NCBI GenBank assembly: GCA_902767005.1
Contig: CACXFY010000009.1
Coordinates: 1 to 6,297, forward strand
DNA from: an uncultured Erysipelotrichaceae bacterium
GTDB taxonomy: Bacteria; Bacillota_I; Bacilli_A; RF39; UBA660
Length of the DNA: 6,297 nt
Direction: 5' to 3'
The notes beneath the pieces are model-generated. The model was not told where the DNA came from and made no database searches. It worked only from the letters and a program-made list of their open reading frames with translations. The position numbers and the translations under genes are program-made. Below, one piece after another: positions 1 through 5,041 of this stretch (positions within the stretch are counted from its first letter, which is position 1; every line of letters begins with the position of its first letter).

Positions 1-832
1 AGCACCTATTGCGTCACTTAACTTTATGTTAGTGTCTCATGTTTTCCAACAAGATCATAATGGTTATACACATCAAGATCCAGGTTTCTTAAATCATTTA
101 GTTACGAAGAAAGCAGATGTTGTTAGAATGTATTTACCTCCAGATACTAATTGTTTACTTTCTTGTTTTGAACATTGTATTAAGACAAAGAATTATATTA
201 ATGTTATAGTTGCTTCTAAACATCCTAGACCACAATGGTTAACTAAAAGACAAGCTAAAATTCATTGTAAAAAAGGACTTGGTATTTGGGATTTTGCATC
301 AAATGATGATGGAGATCCAGATGTAGTACTTGCTTGTTGTGGAGAAACTCCTACTTTGGAAGTTATGGCTGCTGTTGATATATTAAGGCAAAGCGTTAAA
401 GGTATAAAAATAAGAGTTGTTAATGTAGTTGATTTAATGAAATTACAGAGTAATTATACGCATCCACATGGTATGAGTGATGAAGAATATGATGAAATAT
501 TTACTAAAGATAAACCAATAATATTTAATTTTCATGGATATCCAGTTCTTATTCATCAATTGACATACAAGCGTAATAATCGTAATTTACATGTACATGG
601 ATATAAAGAAGAAGGAACTATTACGACGACATTTGATATTAGAGTGCAGAATAAAATAGATAGATTTAATATCGTTAAAAGTGCTTTAAAAGAAATTCCT
701 AGATATAAGAATAGTAGTAAAAGTTTAATTGATTGGTGTGATAATATGTTAAAAGAACATAAAAAATATATTGCTCTTCATGGAGAAGACATGCCATATA
801 TTAGAAATTGGAAGTGGAAAGGAATTGATTAA
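1..832 (+). CDS. xfp: Phosphoketolase (xylulose-5-P/fructose-6-P), C-terminal part
   Basis: The gene is truncated by the left window edge. The frame is open from base 2 and gives 276 residues up to the TAA at 830-832, against about 790-800 in full-length family members. Phosphoketolase is a cytosolic thiamine-diphosphate enzyme. It splits xylulose 5-phosphate (often also fructose 6-phosphate) with phosphate to give acetyl phosphate plus an aldose phosphate, the key step of heterofermentative and bifid-shunt metabolism. Family signatures visible here include FQQDHNGYTHQDPGF, YLPPDTNCLL, KHPRPQWLT, GIWDFASND, RVVNVVDLMKLQ, FTKDKPIIFNFHGYP, HGYKEEGTITTTFD and the terminal HGEDMPYIRNWKW. The ATG at 26 is internal: the codons before it (APIASLNF) already belong to the conserved core. 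No frameshift is visible. The ThDP-binding N-terminal half lies outside the window, so substrate preference cannot be judged. Confidence 0.96.
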   Translation, partial: APIASLNFMLVSHVFQQDHNGYTHQDPGFLNHLVTKKADVVRMYLPPDTNCLLSCFEHCIKTKNYINVIVASKHPRPQWLTKRQAKIHCKKGLGIWDFASNDDGDPDVVLACCGETPTLEVMAAVDILRQSVKGIKIRVVNVVDLMKLQSNYTHPHGMSDEEYDEIFTKDKPIIFNFHGYPVLIHQLTYKRNNRNLHVHGYKEEGTITTTFDIRVQNKIDRFNIVKSALKEIPRYKNSSKSLIDWCDNMLKEHKKYIALHGEDMPYIRNWKWKGID

Positions 833-844
833 TAATTCCTTTTT
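818..844 (+). terminator. Weak intrinsic terminator of the phosphoketolase gene
   Basis: An AT-rich inverted repeat has arms AAAGGAATT (818-826) and AATTCCTTT (834-842), loop GATTAAT, and ends in a short T run (840-844). The hairpin contains the end of the coding sequence and its stop codon. The stem has only two G-C pairs and the T run is short, so read-through is likely. Confidence 0.5.
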
Positions 845-853
845 GACTATAAT
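825..853 (+). promoter_or_regulatory. Sigma-A-type promoter for the membrane-anchored protein gene
   Basis: The -35 box TTGATT (825-830) is followed by a 17-nt spacer and a perfect -10 box TATAAT (848-853). The predicted start point near 860 would put the ribosome binding site GAGGTG (861-866) almost at the 5' end of the mRNA. The -35 box lies within the terminator-like hairpin of the preceding gene and covers its stop codon, so terminator and promoter share the same bases. Confidence 0.65.
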
Positions 854-871
854 GATATTAGAGGTGAAGAT

Positions 872-1390
872 ATGAGTACTAGAGGAAGTAGAATACTACC
901 AATTATTCTTGGAATATTAATATTGGGTATTATTGTATATTTATTTATGACAGTTGAACAAAAAATAGTATCTTGTAGTAATACATATACTAGTAATAAT
1001 GTTAAAATTACAGAGAAAGTAGACGCTACTATAGATGGTAATAAAGTTACACATATGAATGTTACTAAGACTATTGTCTTACCAGATGGTATGGCTAATG
1101 AAAGTAATATTAATCTTGTTAAAAGTACAATAGAAAAAGGATTAGAATACTTAGGACATGATAGTTATACGATTACTACAGGTGTTAATAAAGTAGTAGT
1201 AGATATAGATTTAGACGATAATAAAACAATTATTTTAAATAATATTAGTTTTGTTGAAGGTAAAGATTTAATAATGAAGATTAATCCTAATACTAAGAGC
1301 AGTGAAGTTATTACTTTAAAAGTAGGAGATAATTATACTGAAGGTGAGTTTATGACACATCTTAAAAATAATGGATATACTTGTAAGTAG
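872..1390 (+). CDS. Membrane-anchored extracytoplasmic protein with two cysteines, unknown function
   Basis: This 172-residue protein belongs to no family I can name with confidence. The start is the ATG at 872, 5 nt after the ribosome binding site GAGGTG. Residues 1-7 carry two Arg. Residues about 8-27 form one hydrophobic helix with no clear signal-peptidase site and no lipobox at its end, so it should be an N-in/C-out anchor with about 140 residues outside. The outer part alternates polar and beta-branched residues, suggesting a beta-rich fold. Its only cysteines are C35, just after the membrane helix, and C171, the penultimate residue. This spacing would let one disulfide close the whole outer domain. 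The general look (an N-proximal Cys, then beta-strands, then a GYTCK end) recalls small extracytoplasmic proteins and YehR/DUF1307-like lipoproteins, but that is an impression only. It is first in a two-gene unit. Confidence 0.85.
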   Translation: MSTRGSRILPIILGILILGIIVYLFMTVEQKIVSCSNTYTSNNVKITEKVDATIDGNKVTHMNVTKTIVLPDGMANESNINLVKSTIEKGLEYLGHDSYTITTGVNKVVVDIDLDDNKTIILNNISFVEGKDLIMKINPNTKSSEVITLKVGDNYTEGEFMTHLKNNGYTCK

Positions 1391-1397
1391 GTGAATT

Positions 1398-1661
1398 ATG
1401 GAAGAATATGATATATCAGAACTAGTATCTAAAATTGATTTTAATAGTAATCAGCTAAATCAAGTTGGTAATTTATTACTTACTAATGTAGAGATTGAAA
1501 TACTAGAGTTATACAATATTAATTATAAGAGTTGTAAGGACTTAAAACAGTTATTGACAAAGATTGATAAAGTAATAGATGAGGAAGAAGATTGTGATGA
1601 TTTAGATCTTATTTCTATGAGTATTGCTGAAAGAGATTATTATCAGAATACAAATAAGTAA
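1398..1661 (+). CDS. Small acidic helical protein, unknown function
   Basis: This 87-residue protein is not recognised. The ATG at 1398 follows AGGTGA (1389-1394), which overlaps the stop codon of the preceding gene, so the two are probably translated together. No signal peptide or membrane segment is seen, so it should be cytosolic. The sequence is predicted mostly helical, with Leu/Ile-rich stretches at about 20-60, a very acidic patch at about 61-70, and a polar tail ending in NTNK. Two cysteines (C46, C66) are present without a metal-site or CxxC pattern. Codon use matches its neighbours. It is the last gene before a strong terminator. Confidence 0.8.
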   Translation: MEEYDISELVSKIDFNSNQLNQVGNLLLTNVEIEILELYNINYKSCKDLKQLLTKIDKVIDEEEDCDDLDLISMSIAERDYYQNTNK

Positions 1662-1667
1662 CTAAAC

Positions 1668-1707
1668 TAGAAGTTGAGTAATTCAACTTCTATTTTATTT
1701 GTTTTTT
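1668..1707 (+). terminator. Intrinsic terminator closing the two-gene unit
   Basis: A perfect 10-bp stem, TAGAAGTTGA (1668-1677) with TCAACTTCTA (1683-1692), has the 5-nt loop GTAAT. A T-rich tract follows, with six consecutive T at 1702-1707. This is the best-formed terminator in the window. Its T tract also supplies the -35 region of the next promoter. Confidence 0.85.
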
Positions 1708-1727
1708 AATACTTTTTCTTATATAAT
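1699..1727 (+). promoter_or_regulatory. Sigma-A-type promoter of the desulfurase-thioredoxin operon
   Basis: The -10 box TATAAT (1722-1727) is perfect. At 17-nt spacing the -35 is TTGTTT (1699-1704), which matches only in TTG. The expected start point is near 1734. The ribosome binding site GGAAGTGA (1737-1744) sits 4 nt before the ATG at 1749, so the leader is only about 15 nt. That leaves no room for a riboswitch or leader peptide. Confidence 0.6.
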
Positions 1728-1748
1728 TAGAGCGATGGAAGTGATATT

Positions 1749-2867
1749 ATGACATATTTAGATTATAGTGCTACTACACCTGTAGATGGTGAAGTAATTG
1801 ATACTTATAGTAAAGTATGTAGAGAGTATATTGGCAATCCAAATTCTTTACATAAATTAGGTGTAGAGTCTAAAAACTTAATAGATGCATCTACTGAACA
1901 AATAAAGAAAGTATTAGATTTAAAAGATATGGATGTTATTTATACTAGTGGATCTAGTGAAGCTAATAATACAGCTATTAAGGGGATATGTTTAAAATAT
2001 AGTAATAGAGGTAAACATATTATTACGACAGAACTTGAACATTCTAGTATAGTTGCACCACTTAATTATTTAAGTGGACTTGGTTATGAAGTTGACTTTG
2101 TTGAGTTAGATGAAGATGGAGTAGTAGACTTAGAAGACTTAAAGAGTAAGATGAGAGATGATACTATTCTTGTTACTATTGCTTCAGTTAATAGTGAAGT
2201 TGGAGTAAGACAACCTATTGAAGAAATAGCAAAAATAGTAAATGATTATCCAAAATGTTATTTTCATAGTGATGTTACACAAAGTATTGGTAAAGAAAAG
2301 ATCAATCTTAATGTATTAGATCTTGCTTCTTTTTCAGGACAAAAGTTTTTTGGAATGAAAGGAGTAGGTTGTTTACTTAAGAAAAGTAATATTGTAATAG
2401 AACCATTAATTCATGGTGGTAAAAGTACGACTATTTATAGAAGTGGAACACCAGCAACTCCTTTGATTGCTAGTATCAGTAAAGCATTAAGATTAGTATA
2501 TGAAGACCTTGATAATAAAAATAAAAAAGTAGAAGAATTACATACTTATTTAATAAATAAACTAGAGAAGTTAGTTACTATTAATAGTAATTCTAAATGT
2601 GTTAAACAAATTATTAATTTTAGTATTGATAGTAATATTAAGAGTGAAGTAATGCTACATGCTTTAGAAGAAGATGAGGTGTATATTTCTACACAAACAG
2701 CTTGTAGTGTAGGAGATTATTCGAAGGCTGTTTATGCAGTATGTAGAGATAAAACAAGAGCTAGTCATTCTATGAGAGTTAGTATTTGTTATAAGACTAC
2801 TTATGAAGAGATTGATACTTTTATTGATAGTTTGAAAAAGAATTTAGAAAGGTTAAGAATAAAATGA
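1749..2867 (+). CDS. Cysteine desulfurase (NifS/IscS-type, class V aminotransferase fold)
   Basis: This 372-residue protein has normal length for a cytosolic PLP-dependent cysteine desulfurase, which converts cysteine to alanine and leaves a persulfide on an active-site Cys. Landmarks in order: YLDYSATTP (3-11), NPNSLH (30-35), the PLP-phosphate loop TSGSSEANN (66-74), H98 in ELEHSS stacking on PLP, D175 in HSDVTQ, and PLP-Lys K199 in SGQKFFGMKGVG. They continue with RSGTPATP (231-238), catalytic C319 in STQTACS, and the C-terminal MRVSI...EEID motif. The family usually has SGHK at the PLP lysine and GPKG after it; here these are SGQK and GMKG. No IscU, SufU, ThiI or other sulfur acceptor lies in the window. 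The stop codon overlaps the next start (ATGA), so it is translationally coupled to the thioredoxin. I leave the symbol empty because several paralogous types share these motifs. Confidence 0.93.
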   Translation: MTYLDYSATTPVDGEVIDTYSKVCREYIGNPNSLHKLGVESKNLIDASTEQIKKVLDLKDMDVIYTSGSSEANNTAIKGICLKYSNRGKHIITTELEHSSIVAPLNYLSGLGYEVDFVELDEDGVVDLEDLKSKMRDDTILVTIASVNSEVGVRQPIEEIAKIVNDYPKCYFHSDVTQSIGKEKINLNVLDLASFSGQKFFGMKGVGCLLKKSNIVIEPLIHGGKSTTIYRSGTPATPLIASISKALRLVYEDLDNKNKKVEELHTYLINKLEKLVTINSNSKCVKQIINFSIDSNIKSEVMLHALEEDEVYISTQTACSVGDYSKAVYAVCRDKTRASHSMRVSICYKTTYEEIDTFIDSLKKNLERLRIK

Positions 2868-3133
2868 GAGTAGTTAAAATAGGAGCTGTTTGGTGTAATG
2901 GCTGTTTAGTCATGAATAATGTTTGGAATAAAGTATTAAAGACTAAAGATGTTGATACTAAAGTGCTTGATATAGATATGGATGAAGAAGAAGTAAAAGA
3001 CTATAATGTTGGTGATGTATTACCAGTTTTTATATTTTATAAAGGTGATAAAGAAGTAAAAAGAATTGTTGGCGAAGTTTCATATGATGAAATGATTAAA
3101 GTAATAGAGGAGATAGAAAATGAAGAAAATTAG
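2864..3133 (+). CDS. Small cytosolic thioredoxin-family protein
   Basis: This 89-residue protein is slightly shorter than classical thioredoxin (about 105), because it starts directly at the strand leading to the active site. The redox motif is WCNGC (W10, C11, C14), with Asn-Gly in place of the usual Gly-Pro. The cis-proline is P54 in VLPVF, followed by FIFYKGDKEV, the strand-turn-strand typical of the fold. There is no signal peptide, so it acts in the cytosol. The start ATG overlaps the desulfurase stop by 4 nt, and its own 3' end overlaps the next gene by 14 nt. Gene order suggests two roles: reducing the desulfurase persulfide or a downstream sulfur carrier, or feeding electrons to the membrane-embedded cysteines of the next protein. 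Which is correct cannot be told from sequence. Confidence 0.88.
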   Translation: MRVVKIGAVWCNGCLVMNNVWNKVLKTKDVDTKVLDIDMDEEEVKDYNVGDVLPVFIFYKGDKEVKRIVGEVSYDEMIKVIEEIENEEN

Positions 3134-4316
3134 TTTATTAATTATTCTTATTTTTACTATGTTTTTTACTATTAATGTTTCAGCAAAAGAAATAGAATTA
3201 TATTTATTTCATGGTGATGGTTGTCCACACTGTGCTGAAGAGATTAATTTTTTGGGAACTCTTAATCCAAATGATGTTCATATTAATAAATATGAAGTTT
3301 GGTATAACGAAGAAAATGCTACTTTGATGGAAAAAGTTAAAAAGAATTTAGGTATTGATAGACAAGGAGTACCATTGACAGTCATTGGTGATACTTATAT
3401 TTTGGGATTTGGATCTGGAACAGATAAAAAGATAGAGAGAGCTATAAAGTATTATCAAGAAAATGAATATAAGGATGCTGTAGAAGAGATCAAGAATGGT
3501 ACTTATGAAAAAAAAGATACTAAGAGTGATTTTGAAAAAGAAGAAGATAAGAATGATGAAAAGACAACTATTAGTGTTGGTAAAAAGAAGATAAATTTAA
3601 AGAATGTTAGTTTAATGACTTCAGCAGTACTTATTGGTTTAATTGATGGATTTAATCCATGTGCTATGTGGGTTTTATTATTCTTAATTAGTATACTAAT
3701 GGGTATGAAAGATAGGAAAAGAATGTGGATAATTGGTCTTACATTCTTACTTACATCAGGATTTGTATATTTATTAATAATGTTTTCTTGGATTAATATT
3801 GTAGCAAAGATGACTACTATTGTTTGGATTAGAGACTTGATAGCTATTGTTGCTTTAATAGGAGCAGTTGTTAATATTAGAAGTTTTATTATGGCTAAAG
3901 ATAGTGGCTGTGAAGTAGTAGATGATAAGAAGAGAAAAAAGATGTTTTCACGTATTCGTAAGTTTACTAGTGAGAAGAGTTTATTACTTGCAATTATTGG
4001 TGTTATTGGTCTTGCTGTTTCAGTAAATATAGTAGAACTTGCTTGTAGTGCTGGACTTCCAATAGTATTTACTGAAATACTTGCTATTAACAAAGTTTCA
4101 GTATTTATGTCTTTTATTTATACTTTAGTTTATATTTTATTCTTCATGATAGATGATTTAGTTATTTTCTTTATCGCTATGTTTACTATGAAAGTTACTG
4201 GAATATCTACTAAATATAATAAGTATTCACATTTAATTGGTGGTATAATAATGTTAATAATAGGTGTATTGTTATTAGTTGCACCAAACATATTAATGTT
4301 TAATTTTGGAGGTTAA
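3120..4316 (+). CDS. Extracellular thioredoxin fused to CcdA/DsbD-type membrane electron carrier
   Basis: This is a 398-residue protein. Residues 1-22 are a clear signal peptide with probable cleavage after VSA. A thioredoxin-like domain (about 24-115) carries C35-P-H-C38 and a probable cis-Pro P85 (GVPLTVIG). A charged, Lys/Glu-rich linker runs from about 116 to 160. Six hydrophobic segments follow, at about 163-195, 202-222, 235-256, 286-308, 326-356 and 370-390. C181 (FNPC) is in the first and C309 (ELACSAGLP) at the end of the fourth, the positions of the two redox cysteines in CcdA and the DsbD membrane domain. Basic loops at 196-201 and 270-281 fit an N-out/C-out topology. The inferred job is to carry electrons from cytosolic thioredoxin to its own outer domain. 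The order Trx-then-membrane differs from DsbD, which has its Trx at the C-terminus. An extra C264 lies in a cytosolic loop. The start ATG follows AGAGGAG (3106-3112) at 7 nt, inside the thioredoxin gene. Confidence 0.87.
   Translation: MKKISLLIILIFTMFFTINVSAKEIELYLFHGDGCPHCAEEINFLGTLNPNDVHINKYEVWYNEENATLMEKVKKNLGIDRQGVPLTVIGDTYILGFGSGTDKKIERAIKYYQENEYKDAVEEIKNGTYEKKDTKSDFEKEEDKNDEKTTISVGKKKINLKNVSLMTSAVLIGLIDGFNPCAMWVLLFLISILMGMKDRKRMWIIGLTFLLTSGFVYLLIMFSWINIVAKMTTIVWIRDLIAIVALIGAVVNIRSFIMAKDSGCEVVDDKKRKKMFSRIRKFTSEKSLLLAIIGVIGLAVSVNIVELACSAGLPIVFTEILAINKVSVFMSFIYTLVYILFFMIDDLVIFFIAMFTMKVTGISTKYNKYSHLIGGIIMLIIGVLLLVAPNILMFNFGG
4308..4312 (+). promoter_or_regulatory. Ribosome binding site fixing the ASCH gene start
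   Basis: GGAGG at 4308-4312 is 5 nt before the ATG at 4318, an ideal spacing. It lies in the last codons of the membrane gene. A TTG at 4306 in the same frame would place this site inside the coding sequence, and an ATG at 4324 would be 11 nt away, so 4318 is preferred. Confidence 0.8.
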
Positions 4317-4317
4317 T

Positions 4318-4662
4318 ATGATAATGAATTTTAGATTAGATAGTGATATTTTTGATATTATTAAGAATGGTACTAAAGATGTAGAAATTAGATTAAATGA
4401 TGAAAAAAGACAAAAACTACATATTGGGGATAAATTAGTATTTTTAAAAAGACCAGAATTAAAAGAAAAAATAGAAGCATATGTTGTAGGACTTGATTAT
4501 TATAAAGACTTTAATGAAGTAATAGATGCTTATAGTATGGAAAGAATATTTAGAGCTGGTACAAGTAAAGAAGAATTAGAGAAAATATACAAAAGATTCT
4601 ATAGTGATGAAGAAACTGAAAAATATGGTGTAGTGGCGATTAGTTTTAAAAAAAACAAGTAG
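4318..4662 (+). CDS. ASCH-domain protein
   Basis: From the ATG at 4318 this is a 114-residue cytosolic protein covering a single ASCH domain. ASCH is a small beta-barrel related to the RNA-binding PUA domain. Characterised members include the N4-acetylcytidine amidohydrolase YqfB and a ribonuclease. The signature is present: NGTKDVEIRLNDEKR (17-31; K20, E23, R25), then IGDKLVF (36-42), and the closing strand YGVVAISF (103-110). K20 aligns by eye with the lysine of the G-x-K-x-x-E-x-R motif, which is the catalytic Lys position in YqfB. The substrate here is unknown. The gene begins 1 nt after the stop of the membrane thioredoxin fusion and is the last in the operon, since its stop codon sits in a terminator. 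A functional link to the sulfur/thiol genes is not evident; a role on RNA is only a family-level guess. Confidence 0.85.
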   Translation: MIMNFRLDSDIFDIIKNGTKDVEIRLNDEKRQKLHIGDKLVFLKRPELKEKIEAYVVGLDYYKDFNEVIDAYSMERIFRAGTSKEELEKIYKRFYSDEETEKYGVVAISFKKNK

Positions 4663-4681
4663 TTTTAAACTACTTTTTTTT
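4657..4681 (+). terminator. Intrinsic terminator after the ASCH gene
   Basis: Arms AAGTAGT (4657-4663) and ACTACTT (4669-4675) enclose a 5-nt loop (TTTAA). A run of eight T follows at 4674-4681. The left arm includes the TAG stop codon. An A-rich stretch precedes the hairpin, so it might also act weakly on the opposite strand. Confidence 0.8.
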
Positions 4682-4705
4682 GTGTGTAAATATAACAATA
4701 AAAAG

Positions 4706-4734
4706 TTTACTTATAATAAAAAGTCTTGTATAAT
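4706..4734 (+). promoter_or_regulatory. Sigma-A-type promoter for the DUF1292-like gene and the repeat-protein gene
   Basis: TTTACT (4706-4711) and TATAAT (4729-4734) are separated by 17 nt. The likely start point is near 4741. The ribosome binding site AGAAGGAG (4747-4754) lies 6 nt before the ATG at 4761, giving a leader of about 20 nt. Confidence 0.65.
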
Positions 4735-4760
4735 ATAAGTTAGAATAGAAGGAGTTTACT

Positions 4761-5024
4761 ATGGAAGGTATTAAGAGAGTATTAATAGAAGATGCTAGTG
4801 GTAGTTATGAAGTAGAGCTTATTACTTATTTAATCTCTGATGATGGATTAAAGACTTATATAGTTTATTCCAAAGGAGAAACACAGGGCGTTGAAAATGA
4901 CCATATTATTTATATATCTAGATTTATTCAACAAGATAACGTTAATAAGATAGAAGAAATAATGGATGATGATGAGTGGGGAAACGTCCAATTATTATTG
5001 AAGAGAATAGCTAATGCTGAATAG
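4761..5024 (+). CDS. DUF1292 (YrzB-like) protein
   Basis: This 87-residue cytosolic protein starts with an ATG behind a strong ribosome binding site. The layout fits DUF1292, the family of Bacillus YrzB: an N-terminal strand pair VLIEDASGSYEVELITYL (7-24), then the YIVYSKGE strand (33-40), then IIYISRF (49-55), and an acidic C-terminal DDDEWGNVQLLLKRI helix (69-83) resembling the DEEW helix that closes YrzB. The family has no established biochemical function. It is led by its own promoter. It is followed after 17 nt by the repeat-protein gene, so the two are probably cotranscribed. The assignment is by eye from motif order, and I hold it at moderate confidence. That it is a real gene is much surer. 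Confidence 0.68.
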   Translation: MEGIKRVLIEDASGSYEVELITYLISDDGLKTYIVYSKGETQGVENDHIIYISRFIQQDNVNKIEEIMDDDEWGNVQLLLKRIANAE

Positions 5025-5027
5025 AAT

Positions 5028-5034
5028 GGTGGTG
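5028..5034 (+). promoter_or_regulatory. Atypical ribosome binding site of the repeat-protein gene
   Basis: GGTGGTG at 5028-5034 ends 7 nt before the ATG at 5042. It lacks the GGAG core seen at the neighbouring ASCH and DUF1292-like genes. Translation may be weaker or helped by the preceding gene, whose stop is at 5022-5024. Confidence 0.45.
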
Positions 5035-5041
5035 CTTTATA

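Noticed and set aside
26..832. A complete 268-residue gene starting at the ATG at 26
   Set aside because: The frame is open to the window edge and the preceding codons (APIASLNF) belong to the conserved phosphoketolase core, so this is an internal Met of a truncated gene.
3503..4093. A 196-codon open frame on the - strand
   Set aside because: It is antisense to the well-supported thioredoxin/CcdA fusion and starts with TTG. Its hydrophobic content mirrors the other strand's codons and no family motif is visible.
4306..4662. ASCH protein starting at the TTG at 4306
   Set aside because: This start lies before the GGAGG ribosome site (4308-4312) and overlaps the membrane gene. The ATG at 4318 has ideal spacing.
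4663..4760. Possible small RNA or riboswitch in the longest intergenic gap
   Set aside because: The gap is accounted for by the terminator T tract and the promoter, and the predicted leader is only about 20 nt. No further structure is apparent.
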